A stretch of DNA of 64,000 nucleotides from Tolypeutes matacus (GCA_026826555.1 JAKSZT010054571.1:539429-603428); one strand, 5' to 3'. Positions 38,703 to 49,105 are shown, counted from the stretch's first letter. Program-made: numbers and translations. The notes: generated by a model not told the origin, from the sequence alone.

Positions 38703-38772
38703 AAACCACCATCTTGAACTGCATGCTTAAAAATTTCAGGAAGGGATTTTCCAGAGATTATGATATCCGGAT

Positions 38773-39279
38773 TGTATTAGTCAGCCAAAGGGGTGCTAAT
38801 GTGAAATACCAAAAATGGGTTGGTCTTAATAAAGGGTATTTATTTGGGTTAGAAGTCCACAGATACCAGGCTATAAAATGTTAAGTTTTTCTCTCACCAC
38901 AGTCCATTGACACGTGTTAGAGCAAGACAGCTGCTGGTGTTTAACAAGGTTCAGGCTTCTGGAGTTCCTCTCTTCCCGAGGCTGTGTTTCTCTCTGGGCT
39001 TAGCTCCTGTTTCCTCCACAAGGTCAGCTGTAGACGATCAGGCGAACGGTTTGCTTCTCTTCTCCTGGGGCCTTATTTCCAACATCAAAACTGCTTCTCC
39101 AAAGACTGCTTCGTCTGTTCTTTGCCTTGCCTTTTATATTCGATTCCCCACCCACCAAGGGGCAGGGCTCAACACCCTAATCATAACTTAATCATGCCCA
39201 GATTAACAGATCAGTTTACAAGCATGATCTAATTATATTTTTGGAATTCATAATTACATCAAACTCCCCAATGACCACA
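38773..39279 (-). repeat. 3' LTR of the MaLR-type element
   Basis: 507 bp, TG...CA on the minus strand. It carries the TATA box (minus-strand TATAAAAGG at about 39130-39138) and AATAAA near 38840. It is the same family as the solo LTR at 3470-3969. By eye about 28 differences separate it from the 5' LTR. Confidence 0.9.
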
Positions 39280-40500
39280 TTCCACACTCTGAATTCCAAA
39301 AATACATTACAATATTTTAAAAAAACTTAAATCAGTAGCAATCCAAGTACAAAATCATATCAAAATCATTTTAAAGAAATACAGTTTGTCTTCAGGCAAA
39401 ATCACGTCTGCTATAGACCTCTGAAACTTATAAAACCATTTAACTGCTTCCAATACACAAATGGAAAGACAAAGGATAAACATTTTCAATATCATAAGAA
39501 GAAATTGGGTTGTTAAACAGGAGTCGTGGATCCTCTACAGTTCAGTAAACCTGAAGGGCATCTTCCATTCAATTTCAAAGTCTGAGAGTAATTCTTAAAA
39601 TGATGGTTTCTTCCTGGGGCCACATGGGAACCCACCCTTTCCACAGGCTTGCCCAACAGCCATTTTCTTGGTTCCACCCTCATCAAGCATCTGGGTGCCG
39701 ACCAAGCTTCAGACCTCACCCTCCAAGAGTGTTGGGGTGATTGCCACACCTTACCCAATCTTTGGGTTAGAGTTTTAGTCCCCCAAGTACAGTGAAGTGA
39801 AGATAACTTTCCTCCTAACCTTTGGCTTATAGGCTCAACCCACTCACAGCAATGAGTTGACCACCTGGTCTTCCCTAACATTTAGCATACAGGCTAAACC
39901 CTCTTAGAACAATGGGTTGACCACCTGGCCTTCTCTAATCCATGGGGGACAGGTACACCCCTTTCAGACTTATGGGGTGTTGACCTTAACCGCCCTAATC
40001 TATGAGGAATGTGATCCACCCTTTCTGTACCCTGGGGTGGCCAAACTCTTCCTGAACTTCGGGTGGGGACATCCACCCTCTTCAATCGCTGGGGGAAACT
40101 TACCCTCTCTGTACACAGGGGTGGGACTCCTTTCTTGGCCCAAGGGGATGTCTTAATCCCAGATCTTTGCTTCCACGGTTTTCTTATTAAAGCTTTTTCT
40201 CCTTCAGTCTCTCCTTTCCATGTCCTCTTTTGTCCAAGCTGACAGTGGTTTTGTTCATACAACATTCTCAAAAACTTTGTTGGTTTAGCATGCAGGAAGC
40301 AGGGGTCCAAGCCATCAGACAGTAAGACTTTCCACAAGTCTTTCCGAGATAACTGCATCTTCGATTCTGAGTTATGAATTCCAAGTTTAGTAGTCTTCAA
40401 ATAGGGCATTTTCATCTAGGAATTTGATTTCCAGAAACTTGGAAGTTCCGGAATCAGTTTCTGTTTTCTTTGTGCCCAAAAGTTCAGTCCTTAGTGTATT

Positions 40501-40800
40501 TCACTCATCTAGTATTTTGCTATAAACTGCAAGGAGAAGCCAAGCCACATTCTCCAAGTTTACCTTGGAAAGTTCTTCAGCTAAATGCTCTGGTTCACCA
40601 TTTTCAAATTCTGTCTTCCATATAACACCAGGAATTAATCTCATTAATTTCTCTGCAATTTTAAAACATGGATCGTCTTTCCTCCAGTTTCCAATAATAG
40701 TTTTATCATTTACTTCTAAGGCATCAGAGAAAGTCTCTTTAGCATCCATATTACTATCAACAGTTTCTTCAAAGCAATTTAGGCCTTTTTCATCAAGCAT
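40501..40800 (-). pseudogene. gag: gag-like fragment in the MaLR-type element
   Basis: A 99-residue open segment near the 5' end of the interior, in the position where MaLR and ERVL elements have gag. The text includes GNWRKDDPCFKIAEKL and LENVAWLLLAVYSKI, which I associate with the N-terminal gag of this group. A terminator follows soon downstream, and the product would be far shorter than a functional gag. Function today is not expected. Confidence 0.55.
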
Positions 40801-40879
40801 TTCACAATTCCTCCAAAAAAATATCCCTTACCCATTTATAAAACCGTTCCAACATTTTGGTAACTACAAAAGCACTTCC

Positions 40880-40895
40880 TCACTCCTCGGTACCA
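40880..40895 (-). other. Primer-binding site, tRNA-Leu type
   Basis: On the minus strand TGGTACCGAGGAGTG starts 5 bp after the 5' LTR. The match to the complement of a tRNA-Leu 3' end is good, with one extra or changed base. Use of tRNA-Leu is typical of ERVL and MaLR elements. Confidence 0.8.
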
Positions 40896-40900
40896 AATAC

Positions 40901-41409
40901 TGTATTAGTCAGGCAAAGGGGTGCTAATGTGAAATACCAAAAATGGGTTGGTCTTAATAAAGGGTATTTATTTGGGTTAGAAGTCCACAGATACCAGGCC
41001 ATAAGGCATTAAGCTTCTTCTCTCACCACAGTCCCTTGCCATGTGTTAGAGCAAGACAGCTGCTGGTGTTTGCCAAGGTTCAGACTTCTGGAGTTCCTCT
41101 CTTCCCGGGGCTGTGTTTCTCTCTGGGCTTAGCTCCTGTTTCCTCCACAAGGTCAGCTGTAGATGATCAGGTGAATGGCTTGCTTCTCTTCTCCTGGGGC
41201 CTTTTTCCAACATCAAAATTGCTTCTCCAAAGACTGCTTCAAGTCTGTTCTTTGCCTTGCCTTTTATATTTGATTCCCCACCCACCAAGGTGCAGGGCTC
41301 CACGCCCTAATCATAACCTAATCATGCCCAGATTAACAGATCAGTTTACAAGCATGATCCAATTATATTTTTGGAATTCATAACTACATCAAACTCCCCA
41401 ACAACCACA
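40901..41409 (-). repeat. 5' LTR of the MaLR-type element
   Basis: 509 bp, ending with CCACA on the plus strand (TGTGG at the element's start) and CTAATACA at its 3' end next to the primer site. It has the same promoter and polyadenylation layout as the other copies. Confidence 0.9.
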
Positions 41410-41414
41410 CGGAT

Positions 41415-42885
41415 GAACCCTGGTACACTCCAAACTCTATGTGAGTTAGAGTGACCCACTTTTACCATCAACTGGCCCTCTGAAGGGACCCTGGATGTAA
41501 CTAAGGTAAATGCAGTGTGGCTAGTAGTCACCGGATCCCCTGTCCACCCAGATTATTTCCTTTATATTGACCCCTGTTTAGAAATAGCCCAGACTCTGGC
41601 CCTTTGGGTTCACTTGTGTGTTGGAAAGAAGGGACAGAGCAGGGTCTTAGTTGCAAAAGAAGCAAGGCATCAAAAACAAGTCATTTATCAGGGGTCCTCA
41701 GAAGAAGACTCACCACTGCCCCCACTGCCATATATGCCAACTGCCCCAGCCCTTCCTTCTGGCCAGGAGCACCAGTGGTCTCCCAAAGATGCATTCCCCT
41801 TCAGCCTCCCCTCCTGGCCTGGGGGTATAGATGAATCACATGGTAGCACCACCCCCGGCCATTGCAGAAATGACAACACCCCCAAAGGGGAGTCCTGCAA
41901 CCCCATTGGCATGGAGATTCTGATCAGTATGGCCTGTATTGCAAATGGGTGGACAAATATGGGACCATCCAGCCAGGAGAGCCCATCTTGTTCTAATAGT
42001 CCTTCACAACTACTGACCTCTTGAACTGGAAACATCACACCCCTTCCTATTCAGAGATGCCTCAGGCCCTTATTTATATGGTAACCATCTTCCAAACCCA
42101 CCATCCCACCTGGGATGATTGTCACCAACTCCTCCTGACTCCATTTAACACTGAGGAGAAATGTCAAATCCTGGTGAAAGCATGAAAATGGCTGTAAGAG
42201 CAAGCCCCTACTGGTGTCCTAGACCCAGAGGATTGGGCACGGCTGGTGGTACCAGAAACTAAGCCTAACTGAGACTTTAACACTGAAAAGGGACTGGTTG
42301 CACTCCAACTATATCAGCAAGCACTCCACTGAGGAGTCCAAGAAGGGACTAAATAACCCACAAACATGACAAAAACAACCTTAGTTATTCAAAAACCCTA
42401 TGAGTCTCTGGGGGATTGCTATGAATGACTTTGCAAGGCCTTGAGGATCTACATTTTATTCAGTCCAGAAGCTCCAGAAAATCAGAGGATGGAGAATGCT
42501 GCTTTTGTGGCACAAGCCGCAGCAGACTTCAAAAGAAAACTCCCAAAGTTGGAAGGATTCATGGGCATGAACATCTCTTAACTGCTAGAGGTCGCCAACA
42601 AAGTGTTCTTCAATTAAGATGAAGACAACAAGTGAGAAACCAAAAAGTGAATGAAACACCAAACTTCCCTACTAACAGTAGCCCTGGGAAATGCTGACCC
42701 TGCCAGGTGAAATGGACCACCTCAAAAAGGGGGAAGCACCAGGAGGACAACGCTGGCCAGAGACCAATTCACTTACTGCAAAGAGAGTGGGCACTGGAAA
42801 AATGAGTGCCCCCAGAAGTCTCAGACATCAAGAGGAAGCATACATAAAGGAAAATACTGACCTTAGCCCCAAGACCACCTGATCG
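41415..42885 (+). pseudogene. gag: gag of the class I provirus, broken
   Basis: Gag is the structural polyprotein (matrix, capsid, nucleocapsid) of the parent virus. The matrix end reads on from 41430 through a stop and is then open for about 169 codons (41515-42024). It passes into a proline-rich linker with a PTAP late-domain motif encoded at 41737-41748. Capsid-like sequence follows in 42030-42650 with many in-frame stops (for example TFFQ-like IFQTHHPTWDDC near 42090). A nucleocapsid zinc knuckle at about 42770-42810 reads YCKESGHWKNEC and has lost its first cysteine. The first few matrix codons lie before the MaLR insertion (38716-38772). Confidence 0.83.
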
Positions 42886-42949
42886 GGCTGGCAAGACTCA
42901 AGCCTGAATAGGGGCAAACAGGCTCACTGGAACTTGGCCTCCACAAGCC

Positions 42950-43060
42950 CATGTTCAAATTACAAATCATGGGCCAGACAATGACTTTCATGGTGGACAC
43001 TGGTGCTGAACGTTTTATAGTCCAGAATTAACACCACAGCTGTCCCTCTTAGGACAAAGG
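42950..43060 (+). pseudogene. pro: pro (aspartic protease) remnant, class I provirus
   Basis: The retroviral protease active-site block is recognisable: FMVDTGAE, with DTGA encoded at 42996-43007. It lies about 190 bp after the zinc knuckle, the correct place. Stops follow at once, and flap or C-terminal motifs are not seen. The sequence then passes to integrase within about 130 bp. Confidence 0.75.
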
Positions 43061-43129
43061 ACTGATCAACTAAACTACACCCAAAAAGAACATGAGTGGG
43101 CTGAAAAGGAAGGGGGAAGCTGAACCCCC

Positions 43130-44110
43130 AAGGGGCTTGGCTGCTCCCAGATAACCAGAATTTTGTGCAAAAAGGAGCCACACATGTCCTTGTCCAGCAA
43201 TACCACCAGCTCACCAAACTAGGGAAAACTGCACTGGAATCCTTGCTTGGGAGATACTATTACATTGCCTGGCTGACTTCCCTCTGCACCACCTTAAGTG
43301 GCCAATGCCAAGTTTGCACCAAGAACAACACCTTGCAAGTCCCCCATGCTCCAGCAGTTGTCCAGCACATGGGAATTGCCCCATTTGAAGATATCATAGT
43401 GGACTTTACAGAAGTAAAACCATGCCATGGGTAAAAATACCTGTTGGTGATGATATGCACCTTTTCAGGTTCAGTTGAGGCCTTCTCCACTTGCACAGAA
43501 AAGGCAAGAGAAGTGACTAAGCCTCTGCTTAGAGAAGTCATTCCATGACATGGGATGCCACAATCCAAGAACTGACAAAAATGTTGAGAATTAAGTGGAG
43601 GCTCCATAGGCCTCAGAGTTCAGGGAAAGTTGAGCACATGAATCAATCCCTCAAATCCACCCTATAAAAGTTCTGCCAGAAAACTGGTTTCCCCTGGGTA
43701 GATTTACTCCCTTTGGTCCTTCTCTGAGTTAGGTGCACCCCAGGATCCACAGGCTACTCTCCCTTTGAAATTCTGTTTGGGTGGCTGCCCCAATCACCCA
43801 GGCATTCAGAGGAAGCCTCAGGCTTCTGGGTGAGACCAACATAGATTCCATTCTCCAGCAGCTTGGAAGAACTCTAGCTAAAATACATAAAACTGTCCTG
43901 TCCCAAAACCTCATCCCCTTGAGACACCTGGTGCACCCTCATCAGCCAGGGGACCTGGTCTGGGTCAAAGACTGAAAGAAAGAACTCCTCTGGCCTTCCT
44001 GGACAGGTCCACATACTGTAATCCTTGTAACTCCCACTGCTCTTAAAGTTGCAGGTATCGCCCCTGGATTCATCATTCCAGGGTCAAGAAGGTCCATCAT
44101 GATAAGGAAG
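43130..44110 (+). pseudogene. pol: pol: integrase remnant; RT and RNase H absent
   Basis: Integrase joins viral DNA to the host genome. An 89-codon open stretch (43165-43434) carries the HHCC zinc-binding residues (HVLVQQYH, then CQVC) and the first catalytic aspartate in IIVDFTE. A further block to about 43530 contains [10 protein letters not shown]. The second catalytic aspartate region is missing: after HGMPQS the text jumps toward SSGKVEHMN, which keeps the glutamate helix. The C-terminal domain (GDLVWVKD, then TALKVAG) is present to about 44100 in shifted frames. No reverse-transcriptase or RNase H motif lies between protease and integrase, so over 1.5 kb was deleted. Confidence 0.83.
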
Positions 44111-44204
44111 AGAACAACTGGGCAGCCCAACCCATATCCAACCACCCCTTGAGAGTGCAAATCACCCAAGATCTTCAAGCACTAACCCCACTGAATATCA
44201 GCTG

Positions 44205-45273
44205 AATGGACCCCTGCTCCTGGTGGGCCTGTGTTTATGCAGACTGATCACCTTGGTCTTTGGAATTGGACTCAGAGCTGTGGCTCCCATGGGCTGGACT
44301 GTTGTGAATAGAACCCTAATTGCTATAGCATACTGGTGCATAGTAGGATTTTTCTGTGCCTTAAGCTGTTTTTCCTATTTTCCTTCAGGGCTGATGCCAG
44401 TTCCTAGCCCTGCTCCAGTTGTTACAAGACTGCCCCTCTCTCAGCAATGGATAGGTTGAAACAGCTCACAGGGAAATATCAACCCTCTCTTCCTTTACCT
44501 ACCATATCTATATGCTGGCACAAAGTTATAAGTTATCGAAAGCCTCAATTTGTGAAGAAAGGGGACAAAAGTTATGGATGGCCCAAATAAAATCTAGGGC
44601 TAGCTGCAGACCTTACAGTACCCCAGGAGAGGTCAGTTGCTGGACTTATTATACACATACAGGCATATCAGATAGGGGTGGGGTACAGGATATAGCCTGG
44701 AAAGAAAACTTGGAAAAAGTAAGAGCCAGGCTCACTTGACTAGCTCAGGGCCCTAACTCCAAGCAAGCAAATATAACAGGGCTTTCCCATCTCACATGGT
44801 TCAAGGCCTCTGTTCAGCAACAAGTGAGGTGTATGACTAATGCCACCTATGTTTCCCTCCACAAGATCACCCCCAGGACCAGCCCCTGTTGGTTATGCCT
44901 GTCTGTAGGGAGGAGAGCTTACTCAAGAACCCCAGCTCCCTTTGACTGGTACTTAAATCAAACACAGACAGGAACCGGTAATCAAACTGACCCTGTTGGC
45001 CCTGCAGCCCTCGACATCTGTTTAAACACCACAAAAGGAAATTTAACCTGTCTTAGGAGCAGCCCACCCAGTGGGGACATTCCTGAAACATGGTGTGCTT
45101 CCTACCAAATTCTGTCAACTAATCAGACACAGTGCTCCCCCCAGGGACTGTTTTACCTATGTGGGAACACCACTTGCAGGTGCTTAGAGGGTGACTGGAC
45201 AGGAAGTTGCATTCCAGTATTCCTGGCACCTGAAGTGTCAATCTACAATTTCTCAGACTGGAAATGGGACTAA
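44205..45273 (+). pseudogene. env: env surface subunit (SU), class I provirus, broken
   Basis: The surface subunit of the envelope. The N-terminal third (44205-44740) is split by stops. The last 149 codons (44824-45273) are open. They include the CWLC motif (44887-44898), which in gammaretroviral envelopes forms a disulfide with the transmembrane subunit, plus several N-glycosylation sites (NQTQT, NTTKGNLT, NFSDW) and paired cysteines. The segment ends in a stop, and the transmembrane subunit continues in a different frame, overlapping it by a few bases. This is a defective fossil. Confidence 0.86.
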
Positions 45274-45845
45274 GCCCCCATCAGAAAAGGGCTAAGAGGG
45301 CCGTGCTTACCTCCATCCTCATAGGGGCAGGAGTGGGCACAGGGGTAGGAACAGGGGTAGCAGTTCTGGGCTCCTCTATTAGGTTCTATTATAAGCTTTC
45401 ACAAGAACTAAACAAAGACCTGGAGAAAGTAGCAGATTCTTTGGTTTCCCTCCAAAACCAAATTAACTCATTAACTGGAGTAGCCCTACCAAACAGGAAA
45501 GCCCTTGACTTGCTAAGTGACAAAAATGGGGGGACGTGTCTCTTCCTGGGGGAAAAGTGCTGTTATTATGTTAATGAGACAGGAATAGTCACTACCAAAG
45601 TGAAAGAACTTAGGGATCCAATCCAAAAGAGGAATGATCACTTAAATGAGTTCTGGGGCTGGAACCATGGACAGTAGACCTCTTGGCTTCTGCCCCTGGC
45701 TGGACCCTTATTCATCTTGCTCATAACGGCCATCTTTGGCCCATGCCTCATAAATGCACTCATCAGGTTCATTGAAAATATGATATCATGCATAACTACC
45801 ACCAAGATTCTAGCCCTAAGGGGATACAGACCCCTAAGTACAAAT
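45264..45845 (+). pseudogene. env: env transmembrane subunit (TM), class I provirus, broken
   Basis: The fusion subunit of the envelope. A 137-codon open segment (45264-45677) starts just before the basic cleavage motif KRAKR (45285-45299). It continues with a glycine/alanine-rich fusion-peptide-like stretch, a heptad region (LNKDLEKVADSLVSLQNQI) and the CX6CC motif CLFLGEKCC (45537-45563). A stop at 45675 precedes the hydrophobic membrane anchor and the short tail, which are still readable to about 45845. CX6CC and CWLC together mark a gammaretrovirus-type envelope. Confidence 0.88.
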
Positions 45846-45872
45846 AATGCCCTATGGAAATTATAAAGGCAT

Positions 45873-45884
45873 CAAAAAGGGAAA
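45873..45884 (+). other. Polypurine tract of the class I provirus
   Basis: AAAAAGGGAAA directly abuts the 3' LTR, the usual site for plus-strand priming. Confidence 0.8.
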
Positions 45885-46242
45885 TGATAAAGAAAATTCA
45901 CTGCAGCCCTCCCCCTCCCCCTTTTTCTGACAAGAATCTCCTGCCTTAGAACTGAATCCTGCACTTCTGTCTCTGTAAGCCTGCCTGCTTGATTTTGTAA
46001 CCTGCAGTTCTACTTCTGTAACCATGCTTGCTTAGTTGCCTAAGGTAATAGAAAAATTCAACCCGCCAACTTACTAGCCAATGAATGGGAGCCTGTAGAC
46101 CCCAATAAAAACTCCAGACATCTGGGGCTTGGGGCCCCAAATTTGGAACCTGAACTTTCCTCTGAGCCTGCGTGCATAATAAAGCTTGGTTCCTTCGCTC
46201 CTCTGAGTGCCGTTTGGGTTTCTCATAGTTACAGCTGGAACA
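45885..46242 (+). repeat. 3' LTR of class I provirus
   Basis: 358 bp, TGATAAAG...ACA, the partner of 36437-36794. It has an intact AATAAA (46178-46183) and CCAATAAAAAC (about 46100). No later element interrupts it. Confidence 0.88.
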
Positions 46243-46807
46243 TAATAAGGTTAGAAAATTTCTTTTAATTGTACAACAATTTTAAATACTTCATTCAACT
46301 TATAATATATCACATGAATTTAACTATATTTAGTATTTTATCTTTTTCTAGGTAACAGACCAAATCACTTGTAACAGTTTGAAATAAAAAGCTACTTTTT
46401 TAGAGAGCAGGTTTAAATAAAAGTGATAAATCTTGTTTCTTCAAGGAAATGATAAGGTTACAGTATAAGAAGCTACTTTGATAAAACAAACTTTCTGTTT
46501 TGTATACTGATTATTCAGGGTAAAAACTTTGTGTAAAATTTTACTAAAACAGATTAATGACTTGAGAAACTTTGGGAAAGAATAAAACTTTAACTTTCTT
46601 TTAATAACTAGTCATTTTATCTTAGGATAAAATTACTTTATTTTCTTTAATAATAAAAGTACATTCTATATACTTTCCATACGTGTTACCACAATGATTT
46701 TGGAAACTGTTTCCAAGCAAACTTCTGACAACATACAATTAACATCAACATTAAACAAACTTGTTGGAATTATGACTTAATTTGTTTATAAATATTTTTA
46801 TTACTTT

Positions 46808-47087
46808 CTTTTTTTTTTTCAATTTTTTTTTTATTATGGGTAAAAATCAAAATTCTCACAATACATACAAACATTTGTAAAATGATATATAAATATATAT
46901 GCATATATGTGTATTTGCTTACAAAAATGTTATTTTATATATATATATATACATATATTTTAAGAGGTGCTTAGATTACCTAAAATATTATACGGAACCC
47001 ACTCGGATTCCCATGTTGCCCACCTCCCACACTTCCCACCACATCCAACACAAACATCTCCCATAGTCTGGCCAATATTTATTTATT
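46808..47087 (-). mobile_element. LINE 3'-end fragment
   Basis: Two T-runs at the left are followed by the reverse complement of the 3' end seen at 38636-38700 (TATGGGTAAAAATCAAAATT). A further 200 bp or so of 3' UTR-like sequence follows, including TA microsatellites near 46938. The right boundary near 47087 and the target duplication (AATATTT words on both sides) are uncertain. Confidence 0.7.
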
Positions 47088-47439
47088 AATATTGGTGCTT
47101 ATTTAATTTTGGCCATTTGAATAGAACTCTTATAATAATTTTCATTTATTAATTTAATATTACCATCAGGTGGTATCAAAATATACACTGACACTGAACA
47201 AACAGACAAACACAAAACAAGTTAACACAGTAATAGAAACATACATCTTTGATTTTACTGCTTTGAGAATTTTTCTTGGAAACTGTATTGCTAAGTTTCT
47301 TACTTTTCCAGTGGTTTAATTTTATTAGCCTCTCTCATCTCACAGCTTTATCATTATGTAGGCAGTAGGAGGATTGCAAAGTTGCTGCTGGAATCTTTTC
47401 CTTATTTTGGTTAACTCTCTGGCAGAATAGTGATGCCCC

Positions 47440-47640
47440 TGCAACTAATGCTAGATCCTTCTAATATTAATCTTACTAAATTTTTGGGAATAGTCACTTT
47501 TGCCCCTGAATTGGCTAGACAGACTTTATTTTGTTTCTTAAATATTAATTTTTTAGTAATGGCAAATTCCAGGCCAGCTCTTCCCTATGTGGCAGCACAT
47601 AAGTTTGCTGAGGATCTGAAATTGTAAGGGTGGAATTAAC
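47440..47640 (-). pseudogene. Possible protease/dUTPase-region remnant, class II ERV
   Basis: Minus-strand text between gag and the LINE fragment contains SDPQQTYVLP and, in another frame, a short block ending with a hydrophobic stretch. Position after the nucleocapsid suits the pro region of a betaretrovirus. No DTGA active site is seen, so the call is weak. Confidence 0.35.
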
Positions 47641-47658
47641 ATTAATCCAATGTGAATT

Positions 47659-47946
47659 TCAAACAGTTGGTACTGTTGGAGAGGGCTGCTTTTTAAAATC
47701 CTTCTGATAATGACCAAACTTTCCACAGTTAAAACAGGTTCTGTGACCCAAAAGAAGCTTCAAAGCTTCAGGATCACCTGCTTTACTTGCTTGTGCTATG
47801 CCTTTCATGAGTGCAGTCTGTGGTAAAGGAATTTTCACAGATACTATAGGAGGATATAAAGATGGCTCAAAAAAGAGGTTTAGGGAAATTGACTGAGGGT
47901 TAAATGCTGTGGCAAATGGCGGGTTAAGGGAAGTCTCTTTAGGCAC
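47659..47946 (-). pseudogene. gag: gag C-terminal fragment with zinc knuckle, class II ERV
   Basis: A 95-residue open segment. Its first half is proline-rich, as in the betaretroviral region before capsid. Its second half (ALMKGIAQASKAGDPEALK) looks like the capsid C-terminus, directly followed by a nucleocapsid zinc knuckle, CFNCGKFGHYQKDF, whose last cysteine is replaced by phenylalanine. The main capsid body is missing between the halves, so an internal deletion is likely. The type of knuckle is the one that comes first in betaretroviral nucleocapsid. Confidence 0.75.
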
Positions 47947-48166
47947 ATCAATGTCTGCAGCTGGAACTGAAGGGTTAACATCAACAGCTGGAGCTGAAGG
48001 GTTATTAATAGCTTGAAAAGTGCCATAGAGATCCCTTCATGGTTGTCATGGCAATACAAGCCTCTGTAGGAGGCTCTGGATGTTAACTTTCAGAACATTC
48101 ATTGTCATACAAATGTAAATTGGCCTCAAGCTGATCAGGGACAGAATCCTCCACCTCTGCATTTTT

Positions 48167-48430
48167 CTATGGCTTACTAAATTCTGTTTGAAGAGGCTTA
48201 AGGGCCAGAGTAATAAGATGTTTATCTGTATCAGAAATGTGAGGAATATTTAAATTAGCTTCCCATTGGTATAATAAGTCTCTTTCCCATAAGTTTCCAA
48301 ACTTATTAATGAGACTGCCATTCTTATGATATCTAGAACAGAATTCATTGGCCCAGTGTAACCCTTTATGGCATATTGGACACACACGTGTTGGAACTGA
48401 TCTATTATTACCACTAGTTGGAGCTCTCAC
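48167..48430 (-). pseudogene. gag: gag fragment with HWAN-type zinc knuckle, class II ERV
   Basis: An 87-residue open segment with CPICHKGLHWANEFC, the second-knuckle type of betaretroviral nucleocapsid. The text after it (KNGSLINKFGN) fits the usual sequel. One residue too many separates the last histidine and cysteine. In element order this second-type knuckle lies upstream of the first-type knuckle at about 47.7 kb, the reverse of the family's order. The segment ends with ordinary hydrophilic sequence (SDTDKHLITLALKPLQTEF). Confidence 0.75.
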
Positions 48431-48912
48431 ACTAGTTTTGGCTCAGCAATCTTTTCGAGTGGATGGCAAACGACCACTGGAAAAGTTCCATAAACTCCCT
48501 TTTTCTTTCCTTCCCTTTTATTAGACAGACATGAGTTTGTCTGTTTTTGGCTGTTCATGAATTTTTTCATATATATTTTAATTAAAATCACATCAGTTCA
48601 TTCTGCTGTCACTCCAGTGATAGCAGTATCCTGTTTATTATATTCATTTTCATCTGATTGTATTGGTTCTACAGCAACAGAAATAAGACTACACAAAGAC
48701 TATACATGTATGGGAATTGTCTTTCCCCTTTGGTAAGCCCTTTTTAGAGCTTTCATGACTAACTTCCATTATTTCAGATTTAAACTATCCCATCCTTGCA
48801 GTTGAAACCAATAGCAATGATTCTGTACAAGAGAAAACATTCCTCAAAAGCCAAAGATTTAATAATTACACCCATGCCTTTTAATAAAGATTTTAACACT
48901 CTAGAGTACTCT

Positions 48913-49105
48913 TCAAAGTTGCACTGCTAATTCCCTTTTTCCCTGATGATCCCAAGAATGTACCTTACCTTCCCTCTTTTTTAAACCACTCATCAGGAGC
49001 TCCTTGGTCCGCCGTGCACTGACTGAAAGAAAAATTGCATTTTCAGGTTTCGGTTCAGGCTCTAAATGCTGATGTTCTGGAACAAGGCCTGTGAAAATGG
49101 CGTCA
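48913..49105 (-). other. Leader of the class II ERV
   Basis: Non-coding leader between LTR and gag in element orientation. A splice-donor-like AAGGTAAGG lies on the minus strand at about 48963-48971. No convincing tRNA-Lys primer site was found; TGACGCC just after the inferred LTR end shares only its first few bases with one. Confidence 0.45.

Larger units (their letters stand above)
39280..40900 (-). other. Internal region of the MaLR-type element
   Basis: About 1.62 kb between the LTRs. From about 39600 to 40150 it consists of degenerate tandem units of about 60 bp with recurring GTTGACCACCTGG, CCTAATC and TGGGG words. The part nearest the 5' LTR holds a gag-like segment. No protease, polymerase or integrase motif is seen, so the element was non-autonomous. 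Confidence 0.78.
38773..41409 (-). mobile_element. ERVL/MaLR-type LTR element, two LTRs
   Basis: A 2.64-kb element on the minus strand inserted in the gag leader region of the class I provirus, with perfect 5-bp target duplications CGGAT at 38768-38772 and 41410-41414. In element order: 5' LTR (40901-41409), primer site (40880-40895), about 1.6 kb of internal sequence, and 3' LTR (38773-39279). The short, mostly non-coding interior is like non-autonomous MaLR elements, which depend on ERVL proteins. The two LTRs are clearly more alike than those of the host provirus. Confidence 0.92.
36437..46242 (+). mobile_element. Class I (gammaretrovirus-like) provirus, nested
   Basis: A plus-strand provirus with two 358-bp LTRs, a primer-binding site, broken gag, pro, integrase and env, and a polypurine tract. 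It sits inside the class II element: retrovirus-derived minus-strand sequence flanks it on both sides. Flanking bases GAAT and TAAT may be a decayed 4-bp target duplication. The original element is interrupted by a LINE-like insertion (37444-38702) and a MaLR-type element (38773-41409). The reverse transcriptase and RNase H region is absent. The tRNA-Glu-type primer site and gag/env character place it near the ERV-E-like group of class I; the exact family was not searched. Confidence 0.9.

Noticed and set aside
38176..38730. Open frames of 155-182 codons across 38.2-38.7 kb
   Set aside because: They run through 400 undetermined bases and have only a few real codons on either side.
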